Assembly (NCBI RefSeq): GCF_027409185.1
Contig: NC_084462.1
Span: 87,096,179 to 87,160,178 of the forward strand
Direction of reading: 5' to 3'
Length of the DNA stretch: 64,000 nt
Source of the DNA: Cynocephalus volans
Taxonomy: Eukaryota; Chordata; Mammalia; Dermoptera; Cynocephalidae
Below, in pieces: positions 19,000 to 33,019 of this stretch (positions are counted from its first letter, which is position 1; each line of letters starts with the position of its first letter). A program made the translations under genes and the position numbers. The notes under the pieces were generated by a model. That model saw nothing but the letters and a program-made list of their open reading frames with translations. It was not told where the DNA came from and did no database searches.

Positions 19000-21900
19000 T
19001 AGGAGTAAATCAACACTTTTCAATAACAACTCAATGTAAAAGTATTAAATTCCCCAATCAAAAGACACAGACTGGCTGACTGGATTAAAAAGGAGGACCC
19101 AACTATATGTTTCCTTCAAGAGACCCACCTCACCTATGAACTCACATAGATTAAGAGTGAAAGGATGGAAAAAGATTTACCATGTAAATAGAAATGGAAA
19201 ACGAGCTGGAGTAGCTATTCTTATTTCTGATAAAATAGACGTTAAACTAAAAACCATGAAAAGAGATAAGGAGGGCCACCACATCAGGAAGACATGACAA
19301 TCATAAATATATACGCACCCAATGTTGGAGCAGCCAGATTTATAAAGCAAACTCTATTAGACCTAAAGAAGGAAATAGACACTAATACCATAATAGCAGG
19401 GGACCTGAACACCCCACTATCAATATTGGACAGATCATCTAGGCAAAGAATCAACAGAGAAACACAAGATCTAAACAACACCCTAGACCAATTGGATTTG
19501 GCAGATATCTATAGAACATTCCATCCACCAACCTCAGAATATTCATGCTTCTCATCAGCACATGGATCATTCTCCAGGATAGAGCACATGTTACGTCACA
19601 AATCAAGTCTGAACAAGTTCAGACCACAATGGATTAAAATTGGAAATCAATAACAAATGAAATTCTGGAAACTATACACATAGAAACTAAACAGCGTTCT
19701 ACTTAATGACATATGGGTCCAAGAAGAAATCAAACAGGAAATCAAGAATTTATTGAAACTAATGAAAACAATGATACATCATACCAAAACTTGGGGGATA
19801 CTGCAAAAGCAGTACTAAGAGGGAAATTTATCACATTAAATGCTTACTTCAGAAGAATGAAACCTAATACTTCACCTTAAAGAACTAGAAAAACAAGAAC
19901 AATCCAAACCTAAATTTAGCAGATGGAAAGAAATCAGTAAGATCAGAGCAGAACTTAATGAAATTGAAACCCAAAAAATGACACAAATGATCAATGAATT
20001 AAAAAGTTGGTTTTTTGGAAAGATAAATAAAATTGACAAACCATTACCATGGCTAACTAAAAAAAGAAGAGAGAAGATTCAAATAACAAAAATTAGAAAT
20101 AAAAAGGTGACATTACAACTGATAACTCTGAAATATAAGGATTCATTCGAGACTACTATAAACAACTGTATGCCATCAAATTTGAAAATCTGGAGGAAAC
20201 GGATAAATTTCTGGACACACACAAACTACCAAAACTGAGCTAAGAAGATGTAGAAAATCTGAACAGGCCAATAACAATAAAAGAGATTGAAGCTGTTATC
20301 AGAAAGCTCCCAACAAAGAAAAGCCCAGGACCAGATGGATTCACAGCAGAATTCTACCAAACATTCAAAGAGGAATGGACACCAATTCTCTACAAACTAT
20401 TCCAAAAGATTGAAACAGAGGCAATTCTCCCAAACTCATTCTATGAAGAAGAAAGAAAAAAGAAAGCTACAGGCCAATATCCTTGATGAATATAGATGCA
20501 AAAATCCTCAATAAAATAATAGCTAACAGAATACAGCAACACATATGCAAAATTATACACCATGATCAAGTGGGATTCATCCCAGGGATGCAAGGTTGGT
20601 TCAACCTACAGAAATCAATAAATGTGATACACCATATCAATAAAATCAAACACAAGTACCATATGATCATCTCTATAGATGCTGAAAAAGCATTTGATAA
20701 AATTCACTCATTCATGATAGAGACTCTCTACAAGTTAGGTATAGATGGAAAGAATCTCAACATAATTAAAACCATATATGACAAACCCACTGCCAATATC
20801 ATCCTGAATGGGGAAAAGCTGAAAACTTTTCATTTAAGAACAGGAACTAGACAAGGATGCCCACTCTCACCACTGCTATTCAACATAGTGTTGGAAGTAC
20901 TAGCCAGAGCAATCAGAGAAGAGAAAGAAATAAAGGGCATCCAGATTGGAAAAGATGAAGTCAAACTGTCCCTGTGTGCAGATGACATGATCCTATATAT
21001 CGTACAGCCTAAAGCCTCTACAAAAAAACTCTTGGAGTTGATAAATGTTTTCAGCACAGTAGCAGGATACAAAATCAAGACACAAAAATCAGTAGCATTT
21101 CTATTCTCCCACAGTGAATGTGCAGAAAGAGAAATCAAGAAAGCCTGCCCATTTACAATAGCCACCCCAAAAATAAAATACTTAGGAATAGAGTTAACCA
21201 AGGATGTGAAGAATCTCTATAATGAGAACTACAAACCACTGCTGAGAGAAATTAAAGAGGATACAAGAAGATGGAAAGATATCCCATGCTCTTGGATTGG
21301 AAGAATCAACTTTGTGAAAATGTCCATTCTACCCAAAGTGATCTACAAATTCAATGCAATCCCCATCAAAATTCCATTGACATTTTTCTCAGAAATGGAA
21401 AATCTAGACATTTATATGGAATAACAAAAGACCATGCATAGCCAAAGCAATTCTGAGGAAAAAAAAATAAAGCTGGAGGCATAACACTACCTGACTTTAA
21501 GCTATACTACAAAGCTATAATAACCAAAACAGCATGGTACTGAAATAAAAACAGACACACTGATCAATGGAATAGAATAGAGAATCCAGAAATCAACCCA
21601 TACACCTACAGCCATCTGATCTTTGACAAAGGCACCAAGCCTATACACTGGGGAAGAGACTGCCTCTTCAGCAAATGGTGCTGGGATAACTCGATTTCCA
21701 TATGCAGGAGAATGAAACTAGATCCATACCTCTCACCATATACCAAAATCAACTCAAAATGGATTAAAGAAATATACATCCTGAAACAATAAAACTTCTT
21801 AAAGAAAATATAGGAGAAACACTTCAGGAAATAGGACTGGGCACAGACTTCATGTATACGACTCCAAAAGCATGGGCAACCAATGGAAAAATAAATAAAT

Positions 21901-22695
21901 GGGATTATATCAAACTAAAAAGCTTCTGTTCAGCAAAAGAAACAATTAACAGAGTTAAAAGACAACCAACAGAGTGGGAGAAAATATTTGCAAAATATAC
22001 ATCTGACAAAGGATTAATATCCAGAATATACAAGGAACTGAAACAACTTTACAAGAAAAAAACAAGTAACCCAATTAAGAAATGGGCAAAAGAGCTAAAT
22101 AGGCTTTTCTCAAAGGAAGTTATATGAATGGCCACAGACACATGAAAAAAATGCTCAACATCACTCAGCATTTGGGAAATGCAAATCAAAACCACACTGA
22201 GATACCATCTCACCCCAGTTAGGATAGCTAATATCCAAAAGACTGAATGATAAACGCTGGCGAGGTTGCAGAGAAAAAGGAACTCTCATACATTGTTGGT
22301 GGGACTGCAAAATGGTTCAGCCTCTATGGAAAATGATATGGAGGTTCCTCAAACAATTGCAGATAGATCTACCATATGACCGAGCTATCCCTCTGCTGGG
22401 AATATACCCAGAGGAATGGAAATCATCAAGTTGAAGGTATACCTGTTCTCCAGTGTTCATTGCAGCACTCTTTACAATAGCTAATAGTTGGAACCAGCCC
22501 AAATGTCCACCATCAGATGAGTGGATATGGAAAATGTGGTATATCTACACAATGGAATACTACTCTGCTATAAAAAAGAATGAAATACTGCCATTTGCAA
22601 CGACATGGATGGACCTACAGAGAATTATATTAAGTGAAACTAGTCAGGAACAGAAAGAAAAATATCACATGTTCTCACTTATTTGTGGGAGCTAA
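19000..22695 (+). pseudogene. LINE-1 ORF2 (endonuclease and reverse transcriptase), decayed
   Basis: Nearly full length (about 3.7 kb) but broken. The endonuclease region is legible at 19294-19653 (INIYAPNVGAARFI, IIAGDLNTPLS). The RT domain is a 313-codon open frame at 20483-21424, with [23 protein letters not shown] and the catalytic motif as CADD rather than the usual FADD. The C-terminal region follows at 21852-22127 and 22453-22695 (EYYSAIKKNEILPF). ORF2 normally nicks DNA and reverse transcribes the L1 RNA. Small deletions, for example near 19285, and stops inactivate it. Confidence 0.9.
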
Positions 22696-22930
22696 AACTA
22701 AATAAATAAATACACAAATAAACTGGGGAGGGGGAGGGAAGAAGACACAACAATTACACCTCCTTGAAGTTGATGTGACAAGCGAACAGAAAGGAGTTTG
22801 TTGGGAGGGAGGCGGGAGAGAGGTTTCGGTAATGGGCCACGATAATCAACCACATTGTATAATGACAAAATAAAATTAAATGTAAACATTAAAAATAAAA
22901 GAATTTTTGCAATCATAAAAAATGAATAAA
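22696..22930 (+). mobile_element. LINE-1 3'UTR and A-rich tail
   Basis: It contains two G-rich tracts (22723-22740 and 22803-22816), as usual in L1 3'UTRs, and ends in A-rich, AATAAA-containing sequence (about 22867-22930). Confidence 0.8.
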
Positions 22931-22959
22931 TAAAGGTCAAGGCAGCAGGTTCTTGAACC

Positions 22960-23700
22960 TCTTTTTCATTATTTGGGGGCAGTTTTATTGTAAATTTGTT
23001 GTAAAACTAAGGGACAATTTTTTGGTGGTGTGACAGTGTTATCTACCTGATCAAACAGCCTAGCACATGGAAATTACTGACACTCTCCCTGATCATTTCT
23101 GCAGCTGTAGATAAGGCTGTAAGAACAACAGGGTCACTTTGGTGCCCTGTAGGGATGAACTACAAAGGTAACAATTACAATTTGTCAATGTATAGCTAAG
23201 GGCTAGGGCTCACACACCCTTCAAACCTGCTGTACAGACTGGACCACAGACCCCTCACATGCCAGACTGGGTCACCAGACCCCTCATACACAGGGGGTCT
23301 CAATTACATGAGCTGGGTAATTGGGAAAGATCCTGGGAGCCATTGGCAGATGCCATGAGCTCAGTTCTCAGCTTCCTTAGCAGCAGCAGCAGCAGTTTAT
23401 TGATCCAGCAGCAGCTTACAGCAGCCTATAGCGGCAGCAGTGGTGGCCTCTCGGAGGGTCCCGGGGTCCCTGGCAGCAACAGCTTGCAGCAATGGTCTCC
23501 AGCAGCAGTAGCAGACTCCCTGTGACCACCCCCCCTCCCCCAGGGGTATCCTGGGGGCAGGGAGGCACTGTGTAACAGAGCCACTTGTCCTTTATGTTTA
23601 AGTCCGTTAGTCCAGGACACCTGGGTGTGAGTCAGACAACCCAGGAACATGGGTCCCCATGTGTAATTACATTAGACAATAAGCAAGTAACACCTGGGTG
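22960..23700. repeat. LTR-like interspersed repeat, copy B, with CAG-rich core
   Basis: 23229-23350 matches copy A at 1749-1885. A (CAG)-rich stretch follows at 23379-23510. The open frames here reflect triplet-rich sequence, not a gene. I think this is an unnamed LTR, but cannot define its ends. Confidence 0.45.
23379..23515. repeat. CAG/GCAGCAG-rich imperfect triplet repeat
   Basis: Interrupted AGCAGCAGC runs over about 135 bp. Confidence 0.75.
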
Positions 23701-23839
23701 CACGTGCATATTTACATCAAGTGCTCGGCAAGATTCTGAACATCTGAGGGAGTCCTGACCATTTTCTTATATTTTCCCTACAGTCAAGAATCATAATTTT
23801 CAGACTATTTCACATAGAAAAATCAAAGGAGATAAGTAA

Positions 23840-23935
23840 CACTATTATCCACATTTTACAAATGAAACAGAGGCTCTGAGGGAAGGATTAAGAGACTTGC
23901 CCAAATTCACACAAATCCAGTTTTAAAAATTTGTT
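23840..23935 (+). repeat. MIR remnant
   Basis: 'cacattttacaaatgaaaca', 'gaggctctgag' and 'agagacttgcccaaattcac' match the MIR core. Confidence 0.6.
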
Positions 23936-24283
23936 CTTTTTCTTTTTAGCCCCAAATATTATGTACTCAGTTGCCTTGCCCATGCCGATAATAAAGTCTT
24001 CATAGAATTTATGTTTATGTATACCCAGATCTAATTACTAGATTTTAACTCTTCATGTTTTCCTATAGAGAAAACTTAGTCTGTATCAATGACTTTTCAG
24101 TATTCAGAAGAAGCTAGCAAATTGTGAGAGTTTCCACAGAGAGGCAGTCAACATACTTGTAGTTGTACCACAATATTGTTTAGGGTGGTTATTTTTTCCT
24201 TTTAATTGTTACATATAAATTAACAAGAGGTAGGAATGACAATACACTTGTTTCAACATGTGATTGTACTCAGCAATGATTAT

Positions 24284-24289
24284 TTTATT
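24284..24289 (-). terminator. Candidate distal poly(A) signal of GLDN
   Basis: AATAAA on the minus strand, with GU/U-rich sequence within about 40 nt downstream. It is the best of at least two hexamers below the GLDN stop codon. Choice of this one is inference. Confidence 0.3.
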
Positions 24290-25447
24290 TGACTAAAGTT
24301 AAATAAATTACAGTCAAAAAGACATTTGTCATTATTCATTTGTTGTTCAGAATCTGTGGTTACAGATGAGAAATTATAGCTCTTAATGATGTAATTCAGA
24401 AGGTCACAGCAGCTGGTTGAAAACTGAAAAGCCCTATCACTCACTCCTTCAGATGGTTTGACATCAGATAGTCATGGCCAAAATATACTCTGTGCGGTTG
24501 GAAAATGACACCCAACTCTTCATTTGACTTTTTGCCTTGCGACCTTGAAGGTAATGAAACTGTGAAAGTGCCAAAGATCAGAACTCATCATTTTAAAACT
24601 TTCACCCCAGAACTTTTCCTCTGTCATAACACCTGTGCTGAGTGATACGTTGAGACCAGAACCACCTGCACAGCTTCAGTAGGACACTTTATCAGTTGAA
24701 AGAAAATGCTTTGTAATAGGGTCCAGCCTAGCTTTGCGGTTGGGAGGGATGGTTTTATTTACTTCCCAGCAGGAAAATATCTACTGTAGATTAAAGAAGA
24801 ATTAGAGAATTATCTGGTTTGATTCTGACATCAGAAGTGCAGATTTTGGAAAGTGCTTTAAAGCAACTTTGTTTATAAGTGAGAGTATAAACTGCTAAAA
24901 CAATGTCTTGACTTAACATTAAGTTTTACATTCTATTTTAGCAGTGAGCACAGAACTTTTTTAAAAGTCAAGTACAGGAAAGAATAAATTAATTCTTAAT
25001 TTTTTTCACCCTATAAAGACAAACTGTTAGCCAGATTACAAAATACCCATTGCCATTAAACATCGGTCAAACTGAATTGTCCCTATATTACTCTAACATA
25101 GCAGGAAAAAAAAAAAAATCCCAGTACGAGGACTCTAATAGTGAGTATATGATTCTTTACCTACAATTAAGAGAGCCAAGATAGGTCCGATATCAAGACT
25201 TGGGGCTTCTAAAACATTTTTCTAAATGGAGTATGTGCTAATTCAATTACTAACCTTTTTTGGTTGCTACCATACATACAGTTAGCATTATATATATTAC
25301 TATGAAATTATATTCATATCCAGATCTCCTGTGTTCAGAAACAACATCCCGTATATTTAAAAGAATGCTAGCATTCATTAGACACATTGGTCTTGAACAT
25401 GAAACTCTTACTTAGTCACAAAACATGAATCTGAAGAGTAGTTTTTA

Positions 25448-25535
25448 TCTTTTTTTTTTTTTTTTTTTCTGGATCCGAACCCGCGGCCTTGGTGTTATCA
25501 GCACCGCACTCTACCGAGTGAGCCACGGGCCGGCC
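25448..25535 (-). mobile_element. tRNA-Ile-derived SINE, single unit, minus strand
   Basis: Poly(T), then GGATCCGAACCCGCGGCCTT and ...GAGCCACGGGCCGGCC (SINE antisense). A 17-bp duplication (CTGAAGAGTAGTTTTTA) occurs at 25431-25447 and 25536-25552. It lies 1.8 kb below the GLDN stop, in the sense orientation of the gene, probably within its 3'UTR. Confidence 0.88.
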
Positions 25536-26240
25536 CTGAAGAGTAGTTTTTAAATGCTGTGGTGACATGACAGGACCAATCTAATGAAAAAGTTGGGGGA
25601 AGTTTCAAATACCTATTATCTTGAGAACACAACAACAAACAATCACTGAAAGCTGCCTGGGTATTTTCTGGGGGTGGGGAGATTTAAATATTTAAATCTG
25701 TACATCTCCTAAGTTTTAAAATGCTTCTATTAATAAGGTATAAAACCAGGACTCAGGGCCACTGAGAATGGATTTGGGTGCAGAGAAAAAGTTTCAGAAC
25801 ACACACAAATTAGGGCAAATTGCTGAATAATCTTTTCATAAGATTTTCTCTAGGTCCTTTTCTTGGCTGCAGGGCCATAGTAACTTTTTCCAGCTTCCTG
25901 TCTATTCTCAGTGGCCCTGTTTGGACCTCAGTGCTGGGCTGAAGGATGTTTGAAGAAGTGAGTTGGCAGAAAATATGCATATGTAAGGGCATTTAGGAGA
26001 AAATTAAACTGGATTCTCTGCAGCGTCCAAGGAGACCAGATCACATCTTTTAAAACTATGTTAGAGAAAGAATTGTTCCTTGACTGCCTTTTGTGGCGGG
26101 CCACTTCATTTTATGTTTTTATCACCTTTCCCCTCTACCAAAACCTCAAACCATTTAAATGCCACTTCTTAGTCTAAAACACAACAGGCTCTGGTGAATA
26201 AGACCTTCCAACATTCAGGCTCTCACTTTACATTCTCAGT

Positions 26241-26478
26241 CCGGGGTCAGCAAACTTTTTCTGTAAAGAGCCACACTGTGAATGTTTTAGGCTTTGTGGG
26301 CCGTACAGTGTCTGTTCCAACTACTCAACTCTGCTGCTGTACAGCGAACATAGAGTCCTTGTCCATGGCTACCACAATACATAAACAAATGAGCATGACT
26401 CTATCCAATAAAATGTTATTTACAAAAATAGGCAATGGGCGGTCTGTGGCCCTTGGGCCATAGTTTGGCCACCCCAGT
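26241..26478 (+). mobile_element. hAT-type non-autonomous element, copy 2
   Basis: Terminal words GGGGTCAGCAAACTTTTTCT and ...CATAGTTTGGCCACCCC are near inverted repeats, with the interior 'gcaactactcaactctg' type sequence. Common mammalian DNA-transposon family; subfamily not assigned. Its flanks do not show a clean 8-bp duplication. Confidence 0.65.
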
Positions 26479-27369
26479 TCTATATAATAACTGCAAATGG
26501 TGCCTCTCTTCTGAACAGTAAAAAGTGCTTCCCATGCTTCTAGCCAGATTAATGCCTATCCACACAGTACTTAGTACACTGATAGTGGATCCACAGCTGT
26601 GGCAGAAGAAGCCAGAGAGACCTGAGGATTCAGTGTTTATGATCCAAAGCCACAAAGCAACATGATCAGAAATTGATAGGAACCTGGATGGCCTGATTCT
26701 GTTTCATTAGGAAGCCTGAGAACATAGTCCTTCCTTGCTTTTCCTAATCTTGGAGCTGCAATCAGGAGCTGAGGATAATATCTGTTCTGTGGCAGCAGAT
26801 GCAGAAGCAGAGCAAAGTAACAAATTATGCATAACATGGTACCTTAGAAATCTTAAAGGGTCAATGCATCTTCCCAAAGCACCCAATATAAGTCAGCACT
26901 GAGGAATTCACCGCTTAAGCAACAGGACTCATCAACTCAAGGTAAATTTGCTCAGCATGTGGCTAAAAAAAAAAAAAACCCTAAAACAAAAAACAGAACC
27001 AGATATATAAAAGTTGTGAGAGTAGCAATAGCCAAGAATCACAGAATTTCCCACAGGTAGAGGAAATCCTACCAGTCATCTTAGCCAGCTATTTCATATT
27101 ACCAGTGGGGAACCTAAGGCCCAAGGAAGGAGAAGTAACTTGCCCATTTAGTTTGTGAAGGAATCACCAAATCTCCGCCATTTAAACTTCCAATCCATTG
27201 CTATTTCACTAAGCAATGTGATTTGAAAGGAGGCTCACTGATCATATAAATGCTCGTGTCACAAGATTGTGTTGTAAGTACCCGGCTACCCTTAAAGACG
27301 AGTTTTCTGTTGGGATAGAAATGGTCCTAGAACATCCAAAATTTGCTGAGGGAAACAGAATCTAGCACA

Positions 27370-27909
<540 letters not shown>

Positions 27910-28084
27910 TTAGGCTCTTCTATTAAACTGAGCTAGTAGGTCTGGGTGAGGCCTGGGATTGTGCATTTCTAACAAGCTCCCTGATAATGCCTGTTCTGCA
28001 GTGTAAATGCCAGTGACTCCTGCTAGCAGAGGAAACAAGGAGGCAGTTGTGTGGTGTTGAAGAGAATACTCCTGGGGGTCAGAA

Positions 28085-28160
28085 GGAATTCATGTCTAAG
28101 TGACCACTTACTAGCCATGTGACCCTGGGAAAATTGCTTAGCCTCACTAATTTTCAGGTA
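28085..28160 (-). repeat. MIR remnant
   Basis: 'cacttactagccatgtgacc' and 'tgggaaaattgcttagcctc' are the MIR core read on the opposite strand. Confidence 0.6.
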
Positions 28161-29040
28161 GTTGTTGATCTCTTGAAATGCCCTCTCAAAGATTCTTAGA
28201 GCTGCGAGAGGCTGTAAAAGATGATCTAGTCCAGTCCTCTTATTTTACAAGTGAAAAAGAAGTGACTAGTTCATGAATATGAATAAGTGTCCGAGTCAGA
28301 GTTTGAACTTAGGTTTTCTAACTTTCTAAGTTTGGGGGTTATTCCTTCACTCCAGGTGGGGATTTTAAAAAGAAAATTTTTGGAAAAAAATTTCACAGCA
28401 TTCTAAATTAAGAAAGTCACCAGCTGAGAGGAGACACAGCAAAGTCATGGCTCTGAAGACAGTTTTCTTGTCTGGTAAGTGGCTGGATGAATTAAACCGT
28501 GGCATGGAATCCCATGCCCCTTAGCTCCTGGAGGCTGTGTGATTTGGCAGCCTCCAAATCTGAATCATATCAAAAAAGTGAATTATGATTCAAATGGTAC
28601 CTAACTCCAAGAATGGAAATTCAGGGACATCAGGCTAGAAGAATAGGAAAACACCAGAGGGTGCCATTGAGCAGCACAAGAAATGTACACTGTGTGAACC
28701 TGTGGATATGCATTCGAGCGTAACCAACTTTAAGTCTGTTTGAAAAGAAACTAGAGAAGAGTAAGGGCTTGGGAAAGTCCCTGCCCACCTCAGCTCATGA
28801 GAATTCTCCTTCCTCTGAATGCCTGGAATTTAGTACTGCAATTTGGCCCCCAGCAGCTGCATTCCTTGGTGAGACTTGTCTCTCCCAGCAAGAACAGGTC
28901 TAATTCAAGTCTACCTCTTCCTCAGCTCCCAGCCTATGGCCTGGCATAGAGCAGGGCTCAGTGCAGGCCTCCTAACCAGTGCATCACAAACTTGGCTTCA
29001 TTGGAAGACACACTTTCCTAAAGAGGCCAATCCTTATCCG

Positions 29041-29449
29041 GGGCCTGATAGAGTTTGGACGTGCCGTCCCTGCCAAAACTCACGTGGAAGTCTGATCTTC
29101 AGTGTGGCAGTGTTGGGAGCTGTTTCAGTCATGAGGGTGGATCTCTCATGAATGGATTAGTGCTGTTACTGGGGGGGTGGGTAGTGAGTGAGTTGTCGCT
29201 CTATTCATTCGCATGAGAGCTGCTTGTTTAAAAGACCCTGGCACCTCCCCCCCCCGTCTTATTTTCTCTCACCATGTGATCTGCTTTTACACACTGTCTG
29301 CTGTCACTTTCTGCCATGAGTAGAAGCAGCCTGAAGGCCATGCCAAATGCAGCTGTCACAGAATCCTAAGCCAAATAAACTTCTTTTCTTTATAAATTAC
29401 CCAGTCTCAGGTATTGTTATAGTAACACAAAATGGACTAATACAGGGCC
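29041..29449 (+). mobile_element. Solo MaLR LTR with 5-bp duplication
   Basis: The LTR proper is 29046-29444 (399 bp), TGATAGAGTTTGG ... GGACTAATACA, flanked by GGGCC at 29041-29045 and 29445-29449. It is the same family as 2183-2605 and 11355-11738 but in plus orientation, so antisense to GLDN. AATAAACTTCTTTTC is retained near the 3' end. Confidence 0.9.
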
Positions 29450-30769
29450 CATTCATGCCAGAACTCCCCTACAACTCCCAACCTCCATGTAATGATAGCC
29501 CTATATGACATGGCAGCAGGGAGCTACAAGATTAAATGAGAAGCTCACAGGAAGGTGTGTGTCTTGCCTTCCAAGCAGGAGATGAGTCAGTTGTCCTTTT
29601 CTACTAGCAAGAGACTCTGCCCAAATTGGGTGGCCAGGGAGACGTAGAGATGGTGGGGGAGTCGGGTAGAGCGGAGTGAGAGGCAAAGGAGCGGACGCTT
29701 CCTGCCATGGCTGACACCTGTGTCTAATGTGGCTGATCTAATTGCACATTATACTAGGGGTCCCATCCCCATCCTAACATGAACACTCAAATGTCAAAAC
29801 GATTGTTAAGGCTAGAGCTCACAATGGGTAGGAGGAGGATCAGGAAGAAGGAGAAAAGGGGCCCAGTCCTCCCTCAAGGTCATTGTCTTTTGTTTTGAAT
29901 GATTAGGACCATAGCATTTGTAATGCAATACTGGGATTATTGTTTCTCATAGGGGTAGAGCTGGAGGGACTCAAAGGCTGTAGTGCCTCTTTTTATTTTT
30001 AGTGGAGACCACAGGAGGCGGTCTGTAGTCCAAGGCCAGACAATGAGCAGGCGGAAGAGCTGGAACCAGAAACCAGGTGTCCTGACTTAGAGTTCATCGC
30101 TTTTGATTTGCCCGGGACCCCCTGCTTCTGCCTCTAGAGCCAGGGTTTGATTTCTTCTTCAACTATAAAGACAAAATTTAAGCAGTTTTTGTGGGGAGGC
30201 AGGAAGGCTCAGCCTCCCCAGGTGACCCCCTCTGGTCGCCTTGGGAAAGCAGAGGGAGGAGGAGAGCTGGCCCAAGGAGAGCTCCATCAGGATGACAGAT
30301 CACTCTGAAGGCAGAGACACCTGACTTTGGGTTGCAGTCCCTACTGTTAATGGTCTCAGTTGTGATGCAAAAATCCTCACGCCCAAAGTTTTTTTTAAAA
30401 AAACAACCCATATCATAGAGTGAGAACTTCCCATTGCTAGAGGGAGCTCTGGGTTCTGGCTGCTTCCCTTCTCAAAGGATGAGAAAGCTGCAGCCCTTAC
30501 ACTCCACGTCTGCTTCTTCCTGGCTCTGACCTTCTCATGGTGTCCAGACCAGTAGTAAACACATACCCTGGCAGGGTTTGGACCGTGGGGCTCACTCACT
30601 GTAGCCTGTGATTCATTTGGTCAACAAACCGTGATTGACATCTGTCTGCCAGCCCTGAGGACATAAAGATGATGAAAACACAGTCCCTCCCCCTAAGTAG
30701 CTCAGGAAAGCACCACATAGTAGGCGCTGTCTGAGATGCATGAGGAGGGACTGGATCCAGACAGCCTCA

Positions 30770-30949
<180 letters not shown>

Positions 30950-31910
30950 TTACCTGCCATCCAGCAATCAGCTTGGGAGTGAATCGGAGAGGAATTTACA
31001 AGGAACGAAGTCAAAAGCAAGTTGTTTACTAAGGTCCACTTTGAAGGGTCCATGACTCCCAAACACAAAATCAGTTCTCCCCATGGATTCTTGAAATGTT
31101 TTTGAAAGCCACAGAATTGGCTGTGCTCCTCCCAAGAGAACTATGTAGCAGCCCCTCCCCACCCCACTCTGTAGTGTTTAAAAATTTTCCATAGAGCAGC
31201 GTAGGCCTATACCAGGAACAGCAAGTACCTGGCCCTTGTGCAGTCACTGCTTGCCTCCTCCTGCCCTTCCTGCACTCTACAGCAGTCACTGCTAGTGCAC
31301 AATATTACTCTTTCCCTTCAAGCCACAACATCCTTCTTACCTGGTAATCTAGGAACTTACTACCAGCTGACCAGTTAACTTTGATGAAATAAAGAAGCTA
31401 TTTCTTCTGTGCTATTTTTTCAACCAATGACTGTGGCCACCTCTTCTGGAACAAGGCCACTGTTATCATCACTGGCAATTCCTGACCACATCCCTTTGGG
31501 ACAGTGCGATGAGGGTCATGTTTAGATACAGTGTAACTCAAGGTGGCACTTCACCATCTCTCCTGGGTTCTCTGTCCAACAATGTGTGAGAAAGATGGCC
31601 AAAAGTATGCTCCAGGGAGGGTGCCAACCTTAGAGAAAGACTGCACATAGTTTGTCCCTGACATTTCTTCCACGTTGTGGTTGGGGGTTTATAAGGCCTG
31701 CAGCCATATGCTATTTGTTTTCTTCTGGATACTTTACCTAAAATTGGATAGGCTGCATTGGGGGGTGCCCTAGTCATGTCCCTGTGACCTGAACTGCAAG
31801 GCTTGCCACCAGCATGTTCAAAGGAGGAAGTTCTGCCTACTCATTTGTGCTTTCTAAAACAAAGAGCAATTTATGACACCAATTAGCAGGGATTTAGACA
31901 CACAGAATTA

Positions 31911-32141
<231 letters not shown>

Positions 32142-32211
32142 TCACCTGCCAATTATTGCTCTAAGGCATTCCAATTTCTGAATTTCAAAACAGGATGCTT
32201 TGTTTCTGTAC

Positions 32212-32295
32212 CTGCTTGTGGGGAATGGTGTTCATTGACTTTCTCATCAGCTTTTCCAACCAAGGTATCATCATTTGGTGTGGCACAGGTCTCAC
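32212..32295 (-). CDS. GLDN: GLDN exon 7: start of olfactomedin domain
   Basis: This 84-nt phase 1-1 exon reads [18 protein letters not shown] and onwards. It supplies the cysteine near the entry of the olfactomedin domain and a hydrophilic, acidic segment. Acceptor is TTTAG and donor GTACAG. The intron to exon 8 is only 98 bp (32114-32211), by far the shortest in the gene and close to the minimum for mammalian splicing. Confidence 0.93.
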
Positions 32296-33019
32296 CTAAA
32301 GTGACAACAATAATAATCAGAGCAAATACAGTTGGCACAGTGAGATTTGTGTGACCTCGTAACTGCTGCTTTCCCCTACCTCGTTCCAGATTCTAGTCCC
32401 ACCAAGTTTCTTGGTTGCTTGCTTTTAAGCAACCCCAAACCATACTCTTCTAAAATTTCCCCCTCTGCTTGGTGTTCCCTACAAGCTTTCCATGACCATA
32501 GTTGCTAAGATGATACAATTCTAAGAAGATGTCAGTAAAAGAGAAAAGGTGGCCTGAGCTAGCTCGTTCAAGCTCTCAGCAATCTGGGGGGAAGAGAGAC
32601 TTGACACCCCTGACTTCTCTGGCAAGTGGTATCACTATTGCATTGTTCTGGAAAGACTCTCACTTTCAGGTGTTGGGGCCCCGAAAGCAATACCCCAATG
32701 TGAAGGCCTTAGAAGCAACCTCAAAAGCAAAGTTTTCCTCTGACCTTCTCCTGCCCTCCTGTCCCTCAACCTCATTCTCCCCTGAGGCAAGTCATAGAAA
32801 CTGGAATTCCCCCTTCCCCAAGGTGGGTCACAGGTAGTCTCTAATCTTCACCCCTGTCTTGGAGCTGGCCATAAAGAAATCCTCTGACCTACTTACCTTG
32901 TCTGATTGTTGGTCATAAAACCCCCATTCCAGAAAGGCTCCTGCCCCATACCATGGAGCAAGGAATGCTACAAGCAAGGCCAAGAAGAATCTGAACAGAC
33001 AGGCTTTGCTGTGTTTCCC

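Larger units (their letters stand above)
24265..27369 (-). other. GLDN: Probable GLDN 3'UTR and downstream sequence
   Basis: No coding sequence follows the stop codon. On the minus strand, AATAAA hexamers occur at 24754-24759 and 24284-24289. The distal one is followed by a U/GU-rich stretch (TGTTG, GTGTATTGTC), as expected of a cleavage signal. Using it would give a 3'UTR of about 3.1 kb. The region contains a hAT-type repeat and a SINE. Its true end cannot be fixed from sequence alone. Confidence 0.35.

Noticed and set aside
23259..23525. Serine/glutamine-rich 88-codon frame
   Set aside because: Arises from imperfect CAG triplets in a dispersed repeat.
1..24000. Exons of the next gene downstream of GLDN
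   Set aside because: No frame with exon borders or conserved protein motifs outside transposons was found.
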